Below are positions 36,401-47,871 of a stretch of DNA of 64,000 bases, one piece after another. The position numbers and the translations under genes were made by a program. Below the pieces are notes generated by a model. The model saw only the letters and a program-made list of their open reading frames with translations. It had not been told where the DNA came from and did no database searches. This stretch comes from Dryas octopetala (lineage: Eukaryota > Streptophyta > Magnoliopsida > Rosales > Rosaceae): contig OY992840.1 of assembly GCA_963921425.1 (NCBI GenBank), positions 10,418,501-10,482,500 on the forward strand, written 5' to 3'. Numbering within the stretch: the stretch's first letter is position 1; every line of letters begins with the position of its first letter.

Positions 36401-39400
36401 TGTGTGTACATTTGTATGCATATGTATACATGTGTATGTATTTCTAAGGTGTCTGGTGGTCTTGCCAATTTGACTGATGCTTCTGCACTTGTACTCCTCC
36501 TATCTCATGTGTAGCAGGCAATTATCAGGATAAAATTCATGTGGGTGGCTACCAAAGGGGTTGTGGTGGGATTGGAACTCATGGTTTAAGGGGTGTGTGT
36601 GCACATACATAATTTGAATCTGTATTCTTTATAATCAAGTTATTTTGATGTTGGACAAATGCATTTTTGTTAACAGTGTATTATTTCTTTCATTACAATG
36701 TTGTCCTGATTTATGTTGAAGAATATGCCATCTGGTATGTGCTTCATGGCCTTTGGTTTGATAATCAATTCGCTAGTGCTTGTTTACCAGGATCATGATA
36801 CTACTAATGCAATTGGATCAAAGTCCTATAATACACTTATGGGGGAGCTTGTTGCACTGGAAACAAGAAATATGGAGAGTGAATGTAAGAAGACTCCTGA
36901 AGAAGATTGTGTTGATTTTGTTGCTGCAACAACTGCAACCCTGGGTGTGCCTTCACCATGCCTTTCTAAAACTAGATCTTTTGATGAGTCCCCACGTTCA
37001 GCTTCTGATGAACCAAAGGTAAGAAAAGGAGACCTTGAAGAAGAAGAAGAGTTGTTAAGGGCTTTAAGAATGTCTGAGGCCGAAGGGCCAACTTCAGTGA
37101 GTGATCCTCTGGCAACCAGTATTGATGGAGCCCCTTTGTCAGTTAGTTCAGATGAAAGTACAAACCCTGAGAAGGTTATGCCTGCAGCTTCTGTAGATAA
37201 ATCAGAGAAGAATGTTTCTGAATACAATAATTTTCATCAGTCAGAACTGTCTGTTTCAGAAGATTGCAATTCCCTTGGAAATGAGAGTAGTGATCTGATG
37301 TCTTTCAAAACTACTCCAGTGCAAGAAGCATGTTCATCATTTCTGGATACTAATAAGGTAGAAAATATTGATCAGCCAACTCATGTGAAATCAGAAGAAC
37401 ATCTTTCCAACAATCTGGTTGCAAAAAGCACTATGAATGAATCAGTTCAGATTGAAAGCACAATTTCCTATTCTCCTGGGAGACATACTGAATCTGTCAA
37501 TGACAACCATACAGATGTTTCACGAGGGAATGAAAATTTTGAGAATCAGGTCAAGCTTACAACTGATGCTCATGGAAGTCCAGATAAGCAAAATGGGAGC
37601 AATATGATAGAGGTATCTTGCATATCTGCTCCAAATGTGGGTTCGGATTCATCTAGTGGCAGAGTGCAGCAAATTGATGCATCGGAAGGTTTGACGTCAA
37701 GTGTTGAAGGCCGTGAGCCCATCTATGAAGGAGAGGAACGAATTTTGGATTCAGGGACTACAGTTTTTGAAGACAGAGAGCCTGTATATGAAGGTGAGGT
37801 GGTGCTTGCAAAACAAGCTGACAAAAGCACCGTAGATGCAAGGCCCAAGGATGAAATTACTCCACAACAAGGTGAGTACTATACCATATCAGAGTTGAAA
37901 AATGATGATGTGTTGACCTTGTTTTAGTTCATTTGTAAATTTGTTACTTCTCATGCATTCGGTTAATGCTTTTAATATTCTCATATAAAATGTCTTCAAT
38001 TCCAATTGCCAATTGCGTTTAGGGGAACTGGTCAGGACTTTTATGAAGAACAATGCTAATCAGTTGACTTTCTACGGGTATGTTGGTTTACTGTTTGAAT
38101 TTTAAGTCCTATATTCTTTGCAGATTTATGTTCTCCATAAAATTATTGTTATTGTTTTTGCAGACTTTTCTGCTTACAAGATGGCCTTAAAGAACGTGAG
38201 CTCTGTGTATTCTTTCGTAATAATCACTTCAGCACTATGTTTAAGGTCAGTAGGATCTGGATGTTTTATGATTGATGTTTGTTTTTTTTCCCTATTGAAC
38301 CGCCAAGAACACTTATTTCTGGTGAAAAAGTTAATCAAACACATCTTTGTCTTTCCTAATGCTTTTTAAATGTTCTCTATAGTCCTTGGACTTCTATGGA
38401 AAATATTTACCATATCTCTTTTCATTTGCAGTTCAATGGTGAACTTTATCTGTTGGCTACTGATCAAGGATACATAAATCAGCCTGATTTGGTGTGGGAA
38501 AAGTTAAATGAGGTAAAACTAGTAATTAGGTTGGGTTGTCTTTGTTTATTTATTGCCTTGGTGATGGATTGGGCTCTAAGCCTCTAACCTGATCCATGCC
38601 CACCCCCTAGTAATCAACATGCATTATTGCTCAACAATATGAGGATACTAAGAGTTTTCATTAAAAAACATTATATTTGTTGATTTTTCCAAAAACGAAA
38701 AGGAATTCAATAAGAGCTATATTTTTTTTTTTTTACAAAAAGGTCAGAAAAAGACATGCGGCCATTGATTTACAGATTTGTTGTATTCCACCATTTTCTG
38801 CTCTAAAAATATATTGGTTTCAAATGAAGAGAGATGTTTCCAAAATAGTAGGGTGCCAAGATGTTCAAAGTTTAAAGTTGGAACTCATATTTATATTTAC
38901 TTATTTTCATGTTGCTATGGCGTCTGTTTTTCCCTTTTTCTGGTAGTTTAGCATCCTAATCACGATTCCCTATGATTTTCAGGTCAATGGGGATACATTG
39001 TTCATGACAGGCAACTTCAAAGAATTTAAGATAGAAAGTCATGCAAATGACAATTGGGATGAACACAATGCTGTCAGCAGTACTGCGGTATGGATTACTT
39101 TCATTCCTAAAATATTTATGCCAGTTCACAATTGCTTCCAAGATTCTAATATGAAATCCCATGCTTCAGGACTATCTTGCCAGCATCGATAGTGCGGCAC
39201 AAGAAGGCTTCGATATAAAGTAATTCTTTTAATTTGCTTGTAGTTGCGAATCAGATGTTGATTTACATTCTGTAGTTTAAGACCAGATGTGAAATGTAGT
39301 TTAAGTGATATCGCCACTACATGAATGCTGGATTACTGTGTGCTGTTTAACTCTTATTAATAATATATATATTATTAATAAGAAGTTGGATGAAAATCCA

Positions 39401-40614
39401 GTTGTTAATACTTGAAACATATTATTTTGTTTGCATACTCTAAACCGTTGTCATTTTAACTGTTTAGTTTTTCATTCAAGAGTTTATAACATATTATTTA
39501 TCTTATTAAAATACCTAATGTTATGTCTGAACACTCTTATACACAAATTTGTTTCAACGATTTGTGTAGTCCTTTTTTCATTCAAATGTACTAAAATTGT
39601 AAAATTTTATGCTGTGGCAGTTCTGATCTGCAATTGGCAATTGCTCTGCAACAGCAGGAATTTGATCAACAACCACAACGTCAAAATTCGCAGCAACCAT
39701 CTATTAGTGGCAATTCAAGGATGGTCACAGGTCCCCAGGTAGAATTTCTTGTTTAACCAGTGTTACTTCTCAGTTATTTTCCTTTTATTTTATATGTTTG
39801 AGTGTATCAAACTATCAACTGCTATCTTTTAGCAGTTGCTGTGATATCAGTTAATTGGGATTCGAATAGGTTTTCATGACTCAATTATGACTGAATAAAA
39901 GGAAGAAGGAACACAAGGAAAAGAGAACATGGGTATTTCTCATTTGATAAGGGATTTCTATACTCTGATTTTCTAATTGAGTTTTCTAGTGTAATTGGAA
40001 TGTGACCCCATAACTTTGAAACCAATTAGATTCAGACAAGGTTAAATGTCATTGTTAATCCCTGTCGGAAGGAGAAGTGTTATGAGCTTTGAATGGAAGC
40101 CCCGGTAAACGGCGGCAGTAACTCTTAACTGTCCTAAGGGTTGTCCTTGGACTGCAATGTTTACTGTTGTTTCTTTCTGAACTCTGCACAATTTAGAGTG
40201 GCCAGAACCCCTGTAAAAGAATGTTTTTCAACTTTGTCTAGTCCAGAGTTACCTCAATTCACTGCTACCCTTGTTAATTGTATCTGAGATCATTGGTGTG
40301 AATTATGGTACGTGTTCATTTCAAAACACTAACTTGGTTGACAGTCCATTTTTGAAACATTTCTTTAATTTGCGCCATTTCAGAAGTTTTTTCAGTGAAA
40401 AGTGGTGAAAATAATAGTTATGCACAGCACATTATGACACTCTTTCTATTGAGTAGTCAAATAATAATTTTATATAGGCATACCCCATCATACATGTTCC
40501 AGGTTGACTGACCTGCCACTTTCGCAGGTGACAAGAAACAGTGGCAGAAATCCGTCAGCATCCTCATCTTCAAAACCCGAAGCAAAATCCAAGGAAAAGT
40601 GTATCGTGATGTGA
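33461..40614 (+). CDS. MINDY-type (FAM63/DUF544) deubiquitinase with C-terminal CaaX box
   Basis: Twelve exons join in frame to 719 residues: 33461-33647, 34933-35051, 35145-35251, 35337-35424, 36791-37871, 38023-38077, 38164-38245, 38432-38512, 38983-39087, 39170-39219, 39621-39738 and 40528-40614. MINDY enzymes are cysteine proteases that trim Lys48-linked ubiquitin chains. The catalytic motif QNDNGPCPLL has Q51 and C57, and FFRNNHFSTMFK supplies H567. A long low-complexity insert, mostly exon 5, splits the catalytic domain. It contains a UIM-like LEEEEELLRALRMSEAE (about 249-265) and a repeated REP[IV]YEGE motif. Near the C terminus DLQLAIALQQQEFDQ (654-667) is a ubiquitin-binding MIU-like helix. 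The protein ends CIVM, a CaaX-type prenylation box, so membrane attachment is likely (inference). All introns are GT-AG and no break is seen. Confidence 0.93.
35640..36240. repeat. Retroelement-like insertion in intron 4 of the MINDY gene
   Basis: The text 'aactcccccctcaaactgga' and the neighbouring sequence resemble the leader of copia-type elements. Two imperfect direct copies of an about 85-bp unit follow (from about 36015 and 36139), sharing 'aactggatg?catcat', 'atgcctc' and 'cacaa' blocks. It has no coding capacity. It lies fully within the 1.37-kb intron and does not touch splice sites. Confidence 0.5.
39352..39383. repeat. Perfect 32-bp palindrome in intron 10 of MINDY
   Basis: TCTTATTAATAATATA is followed immediately by its exact reverse complement. 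It is AT-only near the centre. Confidence 0.95.
40091..40139 (+). pseudogene. Fragment of an organelle-type 23S/26S rRNA gene in MINDY intron 11
   Basis: The stretch around GAAGCCCCGGTAAACGGCGG followed by AGTAACTCTTAACTGTCC and TAAGG matches the domain IV core of bacterial-type large-subunit rRNA, which plastids and plant mitochondria share. It is on the plus strand. It is about 49 bp and isolated, so it is a transferred scrap (NUMT or NUPT type), not a functional rRNA gene. The identification rests on memory of the conserved core. Confidence 0.6.
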
Positions 40615-43570
40615 ATTCCGGCAGCAAGCAGATTATAAGTTTGTGTTGTAAATGGTGTTTGTATCCTGGCCCCAATTTATTTCTTGACATTAACCAACCC
40701 AGTTCAGCGTTATATGTGATTGTTAGATGAAAGTTTTTGACTGTAAATAGAGTCCCAAGTATATAAACAGACAATCTTGCTTCGGCCGTCTCCCCAAGCC
40801 CAGCAATTTCTCTAACCGGAATGATTTTTGGAGGTTGTAGGAAGATGAATGAGGCCCCAGCTCTTAACACATGGAAAGATTCAGACAAGTACCAGATTAC
40901 AGTGATGGGCTCTAGCCTCTAGTCAAGTCCACCGACATTCTGAGCTGATGTAGAGCACGTTTTCCTATCGATCTTAGTGTTGTTCACCGAGGCTGTGTGG
41001 CCTTATTTGGAAACTCTTCTCCATGCTTTTTCATCATGGCTGCTTATGAATGGGTAGAACAGAATGAATGAATAATAAGTTGGCGTAAGCAGTTTGGGTT
41101 CAAACTCTTGAAGATGTGGGTTATCTATTTTATTTTATTCTTTTCTTGTTGAGTTGTCACCCCAAACTACTTATCCCATCCGACTACTCTTTCTGTTGTT
41201 TTACCCAACTCAACTTTTTGTTTTGGTAAGTTTTGGGGCCCAAGGCCCAAAAGGACAACTCAGCTTTCCATAGCTTATAGTATCTTAGACCTAATTTCAT
41301 CCGTCCTTTTTTTCTTTCTTTCTTTCGTTCTTTCATGTTTTAGATGACAGTGGTCATGGTTGCCTTTGGCATTAGCATCCACGGGAATGCCATCGGATGC
41401 GGCGGTGATGAAAATCGATGGATGGATATGATTATATTAAGCACTCCAATGGTTTAGAGATTTTAGAATATGTAAGCGCATGATATGTTTCTATTAAATT
41501 TTCCCTTGTGTTGTGGGCCTGTGGCTCAGATTATGGCATGGAAGCGTGCATTTGAAAGCAAAATATATTTTAGTTTGTTACCCAACCAAAAAGAAAGAAG
41601 GTGGAGACTATTCCCATCACCCTTCATTGCTGCATTGGCCATCCTACTATCTTTTAGATAAATTTTTCTTATTTTACATTTTCTTGTAAAAAATTATGAA
41701 ATCACCTAGATTCATTCGGCAACATGCCATTAAAATATACAAAAGAGTTCAACAATTTAGGGCCGAATATAATGACAATATTTGGTTGAATACAAACATT
41801 TTAACAAACAAGTGTTGAATAATCCGATGAATAAAATTAAATTTATTTATTTTAAGGATAAAATTAAAATTTAAAAAATAAAATAATCAACTCAATTATT
41901 TAGGGTGCTGAGAATACCACGGGCCAAGAAAGAAATATACTGTAGTTGTTGTTTTATAACTTGGTTGGCAGAAACGTGCGAAAGGCGTTCTCTACCCACT
42001 AGGCCACAACAAAATTGTGCGAGGTGTTCCAATTTTTCTGAAGGTACAGAGAGGGCCCCAAACAACAATCAAAAGCCAATTTGTTCGTTGTAGGATCCAC
42101 ATCCACCACAACAACCAACCAATGGGCAGCGGTTCTAAACACCTTGGCTCTTAGTAAGCCCCTGTTTGTTGCTTCGGACTTGACCTATAGTTCATTTGAT
42201 CGAGAGTATGTCATTTACTAGATCAAATATTGATCGGTGAAAGTCTTGAAGTTAAAGTTGTCAAAAAATAAAAATAAAAAATTTAATTAAAAATTTTAAA
42301 TTATTATTAAATTTTATCTAAAAAAAATTTATAAAATAAAATAAACTCTAAATCTCTTATATCATAATTATATGTCATAAAGGCGTTGTATAAAATACGT
42401 GTTTAGTTTTTATAATCTAAAAAGTTGCAATTATACTTTTCTGTCACAAAAATTGTCCAACTGGTTAATGGTTTTTTGAGAGGTTTTATAATCTATGATT
42501 GTTTTGCATAATTGCATTAACCCAAATTCCCCTTCAATTAGATGCCACAACAATTTGATTATATATTATCCATATAATTTGTCTGGTTAATTGAGGATGA
42601 TTAGCCAGTTGATTGACTTTGGTGGCAGGTTTTTGGACGAATCCTGAGTGATGAGTCATCATCATGACAACAAAAACTGAGAGATCATCAGAGAAAAGAG
42701 GATTAAGAAAGGATGGAAAAGAAAAGGACAGGTCAGCATGGTGTGGGGACCCCATAGATTGGGACAACACCCTATCAACTCTCTCTCTTGCCTGCCGGGA
42801 CCACACTTTATAACTCTCTCTATCTCTCTCTCTCTCTGTGTCACTCGATCTACTAATTTATTTATTTATTTTGATAAAAAGTTGTATTTGTTTATTAATC
42901 TTCTTTTAATAATCTCATAAGAAGGTGGATCACGAGGACCACTCTAATCCCAATAGTGTAGAGATAAGAAAGGAAGACGACTATTGGTCAAAAAAAGAAA
43001 GGAAGACGACAAAGTTACAGCTGTGATGGTGAACCCACTGCTACTACTTCTACTACTTCTACTACTTCTACTACTTCCTACCACCACCACTGCCAAACGA
43101 CTGAACCACCCACTCACAACTTCAACCTTCTTCTTCTTCTTCTCTTCTTCAATTCTGATTTAGAAATCCACATATTTCGGTGTCGCTGCCACCATATGTA
43201 TTCATCATCGTCGTCATCGGCCTTAAACCGATCTACTCGCTGCAACTCGCCAAATCGAGAGCTGCCCTGTTTACACTTGGAAAGATTTGGGTTGGTAGTT
43301 TTCCAACCCAACCACTCGGCTAGGCTAACGAGTTGGGCCTCAACCTGCCTAGGCCGACTGACGCCCATGCCTACTACTGCTTTAGGTGTTGTTGTGCAAA
43401 TGTTTATCTAATATTGTTTTTCTTCCATAATAAAAGAAATAACAACTGTTTATCATGTGTAGGACCATGTTGTTCATCATAATGGCCCGATCACCACCGC
43501 ACATCGATCAAACATATTCCTGTATATGTATCCTAAATGCTTCTTAAACATACATACATAAACCTAGGTC
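40615..43570. other. MINDY 3' UTR followed by intergenic DNA
   Basis: The first few hundred bases probably hold the 3' UTR. Beyond about 41100 no domain-bearing ORF is present. A (CTACTT)n-type microsatellite lies at 43038-43077. Small ORFs at 43114-43411 are Arg-rich or Ser-rich translations of simple repeats. Confidence 0.5.
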
Positions 43571-44257
43571 TTAATGCCAGTTTGGGGAGTTTGGTCCTCA
43601 AATTTCTAATTTTGAAAATTTAGTCTCCAGACTTTTTCAATTTTGTCAATCGAAATTATTCAATCAATTTAGATTGAAATCAAATGAATATGTTTAGGAC
43701 TGAAACGAATGTAGAGTTATGGTATAGTTTAGAGTGACCATCTTGCCTTAAAAAATGAGGATACGTAATTGATACATGATTCTATGCAAACAGAGGTTTG
43801 GACGAAAAGTGTGTAAATTGAATTAACAACCTCAATTGGTAAAATTGAAAAAGTCTGAGGACTAAGGGCTCGTTTGGTATCCTACGCAAATTTTTTTTTT
43901 CAAAAATAAAATTTTTTTTTTTAATGTGAGTTTTCAAAATCAATTTTTAAAATTGTTTGGTATGAAATTTGAAAATAATTTTTAAATTTAAAAAATGATG
44001 ACAGCTAAGAAAGAAGCAAGTAAAAAAAAAATGATGTTTTATCATTTTTTTAAAAAGACATGTTTTTGAATTTGTTTCTAAAAACTGTTTTTGAAAATAG
44101 TCTACCAAACACATTTTCTTGACTAAAACTTGTTTTTTTGTTTTTGAAAAAAAAAAAATTTGAATAAAATACCAAACAGGGTCTGAATTTTTCAAATTAG
44201 AAGTCTGAGGATTAAACTGATACAAGTGGAATAGTATGGGGGCCAAATTGGTATTAA
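43571..44257. mobile_element. Inverted-repeat element with a nested MITE
   Basis: The left end TTAATGCCAGTTTGG pairs with the right end read in reverse, TTAATACCAATTTGG. The mirrored blocks include 'agtctCCAGACTTTTTCAAT' on the left and inverted 'agTCTGAGGA(C/T)TAA' copies on the right. The MITE at 43865-44183 interrupts the right arm. No transposase. The same family recurs at 53940-54300. Confidence 0.5.
43865..44183. mobile_element. MITE nested inside the inverted-repeat element
   Basis: Ends GGGCTCGTTTGGTA and, in reverse complement of the right end, GACCCTGTTTGGTA. The interior folds as a long palindrome around 'aaaaaacaagttttagtc'. About 320 bp. Confidence 0.6.
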
Positions 44258-45594
44258 TTCTTTTTTTTTTTAAGATATAATATAACTTAAGAAACTTATA
44301 AGAAAAATTTAGACATTCCCAACCACCGTTGAAGAATAATAATGACAAAAAAAAAAACACAAACGTAGACATGTTCTTTTTTTTTTTTTGGCCACTAAAC
44401 GTAGACATGTTCTAAATGAGGGCATACCTTTCAAAACTATATATGCCACATCTAACGGTTGGCAATTCATCAGACGGTCCACCAGTATTGTGTGCCACCA
44501 GTATTAAATAGTCGGTGGTGGGTCATTTTGTTTCCCAACAAACGGGTGCCTTTATATTTTATTCAATTCTCTTTATCCTAAATTCCTAACAGTAATCAAA
44601 ATATTTGACCATTCTAACAAAATAATATTAAAAAAAAATCAAATTGGTATTTGAAAAGCATAATACACCAGCCAAGGAGACGGCCAATAGTGACAGCCCA
44701 ACCCTCAGCCGACTTTCTTAAATAACACAACATTGTATATACAAATTACAAGGGTTTGGTAAGCAAACTACCATAAGGTGCTGCCAATATTATCCCTTTG
44801 ATTAATGGAGCACCCTATGACCTTGTGGTTGGATCATTATTTCGTCCGTACCAAACAATATAATTCATGAATTTATACCACATATTACGTTTTATATTAC
44901 TAACCACATTTTTCACAAGGATTACACAGGAGCTAAACACCAGGATGGCCCTGAGATAGGTGAATTAAGTAGGCAACTACCTCAGGTCCTAAATTGTGAG
45001 GTATTTATATACTTGATTAGGTTCAAGCAATGCACATAAAGAGTCGATGACCCCATTTTTATAGTTCACCTCACGCCTTCAAAATTTCAATGCCAACCTT
45101 GCCAATCACAAGATTAATTTTGCTATAGTCTAGCTCAAATTTATTAAAAGAAACAACGTTTTCAAAACATATTTATAGCCCTAAACGTACCATTCTACAA
45201 CTCTTAACTTGTCTAATTTGAAAACTTGACTATGTCACAACAAAAGTGCGGTGCCTATTTTTTAAAGTGAGTCTTATATATGTGAATCATATGTTCATGA
45301 AAAATGTAAGTAATATAATTGGTAAATATAGCACATGTTGCATTGCATCTATATACTTATGCATACATAACATCAAACAATCTCGAAGAGTTGTAGGAAG
45401 AGAAGAAAGAAGAGAGAGGCCGAGGCCAAGAACGATTAAGAGGATAGGCAAATGAGGCAACCGCCTCGAGACTCTAGGATCTCAAGCTAGTCTCGAGAGG
45501 CCATAGAAAAAAATTTACAATCATTTTTCTCATGATTAGACAATATTTTCAACACATATAAGTTTCATATTTGATTTCTAGGAATGCTCGGTAC
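44258..45594. other. Intergenic with dispersed-repeat fragments
   Basis: No gene. Decayed copies of the repeat also seen at 1996 and 10130 lie at about 44950-45120 ('gtcgatgacccc', 'agttcacctcacgccttc') and 45430-45560 ('accgcctcgagactctagga'). Confidence 0.45.
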
Positions 45595-45945
45595 TTTGTC
45601 CTTTGTGCCTTTATCTTCTCATGTCTATTCCGCAATTTAGTCTTATGATTGAAATCGTTTATTTTTTAGATGATCCTTCATAGATCATCCATGCAAAAAT
45701 AATAATCAAATCATAGATCGTTTAGTCATTTAACAGTTATTAAATAAATAGATAATTTTAGTAACAATTAAATTTATTGTCTATTTATTTAATAATAGTT
45801 CAATGATTAAACGATTTTCCATTTGGTTAATTTTTTACATAAATAATTTTTTTAAGGGTGAATTAGGAAATGTACGAATTCGATCATGAGATTACAATGT
45901 AGAATAAACGGGATAAAAGAAAAGGCAGATTTGAATGAAGTCTCA
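45595..45945. mobile_element. Palindromic MITE, same family as 13474-13858
   Basis: Left 'gtgcctttatcttctcatgt' pairs imperfectly with inverted right sequence ending 'aaaggcagatttgaatgaag'. The centre has mirrored 'gatcatccatgcaaaaat' / 'taattttttacataaat' arms, like the copies near 6604 and 13474. No coding capacity. Confidence 0.55.
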
Positions 45946-46027
45946 TATGAATGCATATAATAAGTCGGTAGAGATGAACTTACCTATCCTTTATTGTATA
46001 CAACATGTAAAACATATTCATTATGTA

Positions 46028-46276
46028 TAGGGGTGGGATTCTCGAATCGCCAACTGAACCGTACCAACAAGATCGGTGTCAGAAGCGGTGTGCATGCCAC
46101 CCCCTTGAACCACCAAAATACCTGAAGCGATCAAACCGCACCGCCTGTCGACACTGAGAAGTCGGTGACCGACTGCCTTTGATTCGGCGACGGTCCTGTT
46201 TTGTAGCCTTCGACCTCTGTCGGTTCTCGTGGATCGGTTCGGCTTCCAACTGTATGTATACCACCCCTTATATTGT
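46028..46276. mobile_element. hAT-like short element (imperfect right end)
   Basis: The left end is TAGGGGTGGGATTC, and right-end text is ...CCACCCCTTA. The flanking copies ATTATGTA occur at 46020-46027 and 46277-46284. Six extra bases lie between the right end CCACCCCTTA and the right flank, so the end or the duplication has decayed. Confidence 0.5.
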
Positions 46277-46353
46277 ATTATGTAAAAATTGGTATAATAA
46301 TTATTGTACAACTTTATACAATGACCACAAAAAGCTAGAAAGCTATGTATGTG

Positions 46354-46956
46354 TAAGGGTGGGCACGGTACGGTATGAGACTGTATAAGCCCCATATCAT
46401 ACCGAAATTTTTATTCGGTACGGTATAGATATTTTTAAAACTAATATCATACCATACCAGTGTTCTATGAATTCGGTATGGTTTCGGTATGTGCTAACAT
46501 TTTAAACTTTTTTTTTTTGGTCAAAAAATAACATTTAACAATAAAAAAGACATACTGTCAATCTCTTGCACTTTTATTCTTACATATTAATTGTCAATTC
46601 TTTATTAGTAATTGTCTAACTCTAACCTAATATTCTTACATACTAGGTTAGTTAACTTTTTTTACCCAAATATTGTTGGGGAATGAGGAATACTAGAATA
46701 AGAGATTGAGAATTCGTTGTGGGCAAGTCTACTATAGTCTATAAACTTGCCCAAATAGCCACTAATATGACGACACACAATTAAAAAAATATTAAATAAT
46801 TAAATTAAATATAATTTAGTACAGTATTGAATATTACGATATTGAAAATTTCATATTGATATCATACCGATTTTGAATCGGTACGGTATGTAATCGATAT
46901 GGTACGAAATAGTACGAATTCGATTTTGATATGTCGGTTTCAAATGTCCACCCCTA
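46354..46956. mobile_element. hAT-like short element, diverged
   Basis: The left end is TAAGGGTGGGCACGG and the right end ...TGTCCACCCCTA, mirrored. The interior has repeated TACGGTAT and ATACCG words. The flanks resemble each other ('ctatgtatgtg' and 'actatgtgt') but do not give an exact 8-bp duplication. Confidence 0.5.
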
Positions 46957-47871
46957 GAAACTATGTGTACAGTGTAGAGTTGTAGACTGTGGTGTTAGGC
47001 TGTTAGCAGTCAACAAAAATTGTATTGAAAGGAGTGCTCCATTTATGATATACTGTGCAGTGTCCAAATCAGTACCTTATCAAATGGATAGTTAAAGTCT
47101 TATTTTAAAGGCAAAAAGAAACAATTTTTTCTGCTGATAAGTGATAACCCAAGAATTATTGCATACGGCATACCTAATCAAAATTCATTTCTGATAAACC
47201 AAGATTAATAATAATAAATAAACCCTTTTCTGTGCTTAAGCGAAAGTTGAATTATAATCCCCCCCATAAGAAAACAAAAATCAGAGGAAAATCAAATTAG
47301 AAAGAAGAAAAAAGCAATGAAATTAATTGTCAGACCACAGAAGGAAGCAAGCAGCTTTATCTCTTGTTTCTTTTTATGAGCTCGCTTCCAACCCCCTTTC
47401 ATGGTAATGATTCTCTACTGCCCCCTAATATATTTGATCTCTCTCTCTCTCTCAACTCATTTCTCAAAAAAAAAATTCTTGAAAACCTCACACACACAGC
47501 CACTCTTTCTCTCTCACATCTGTTTCTTGCTTGGCTTTAAATTTTCTTTATCTATCTCTCTTTACCTCTGCTGTATGCGTATGTAAAATCTTTGTTTTTC
47601 CTCAGAGGTGGTGCAGAAAGTTTCGTGTCTCAGATCCCAATATACGGCAACCCATGGCATCTTTCTTACACCATTAACGAGATAAAACTGTCAACCCTCT
47701 CTCTCTCTCTCTCTCTCTCTCTCACATACATACATACATACAAAGCGTGTTTGTCTCTTTGAGTACTCTTTCTTTCTCAGTGGTCCTGACCAAATTTCCC
47801 CACTTTATAATCCTCCTCCACTTGCTCTCCAAAACCCAGTTGCCCAAAATTAGCAACTTGATCATCATCAA
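46957..47871. promoter_or_regulatory. Promoter region and 5' UTR of the KNAT7-like gene
   Basis: The stretch before the ATG at 47872 becomes CT-rich from about 47430, with a (CT)n run at about 47696-47722 and a TACA repeat at 47726-47742. Such pyrimidine tracts are usual in plant core promoters and leaders. I cannot assign a transcription start. Confidence 0.5.

Noticed and set aside
36713-37927. 404-codon ORF read as a separate gene starting at 36713
   Set aside because: From 36791 it is exon 5 of the MINDY gene; the 26 codons before are intron, and an acceptor CAG lies exactly at 36788-36790.
43114-43411. Arg-rich and Ser-rich ORFs on opposite strands
   Set aside because: They are translations of (CTT)n and (TCG)n-like repeats; no intron signals or domain continue them.
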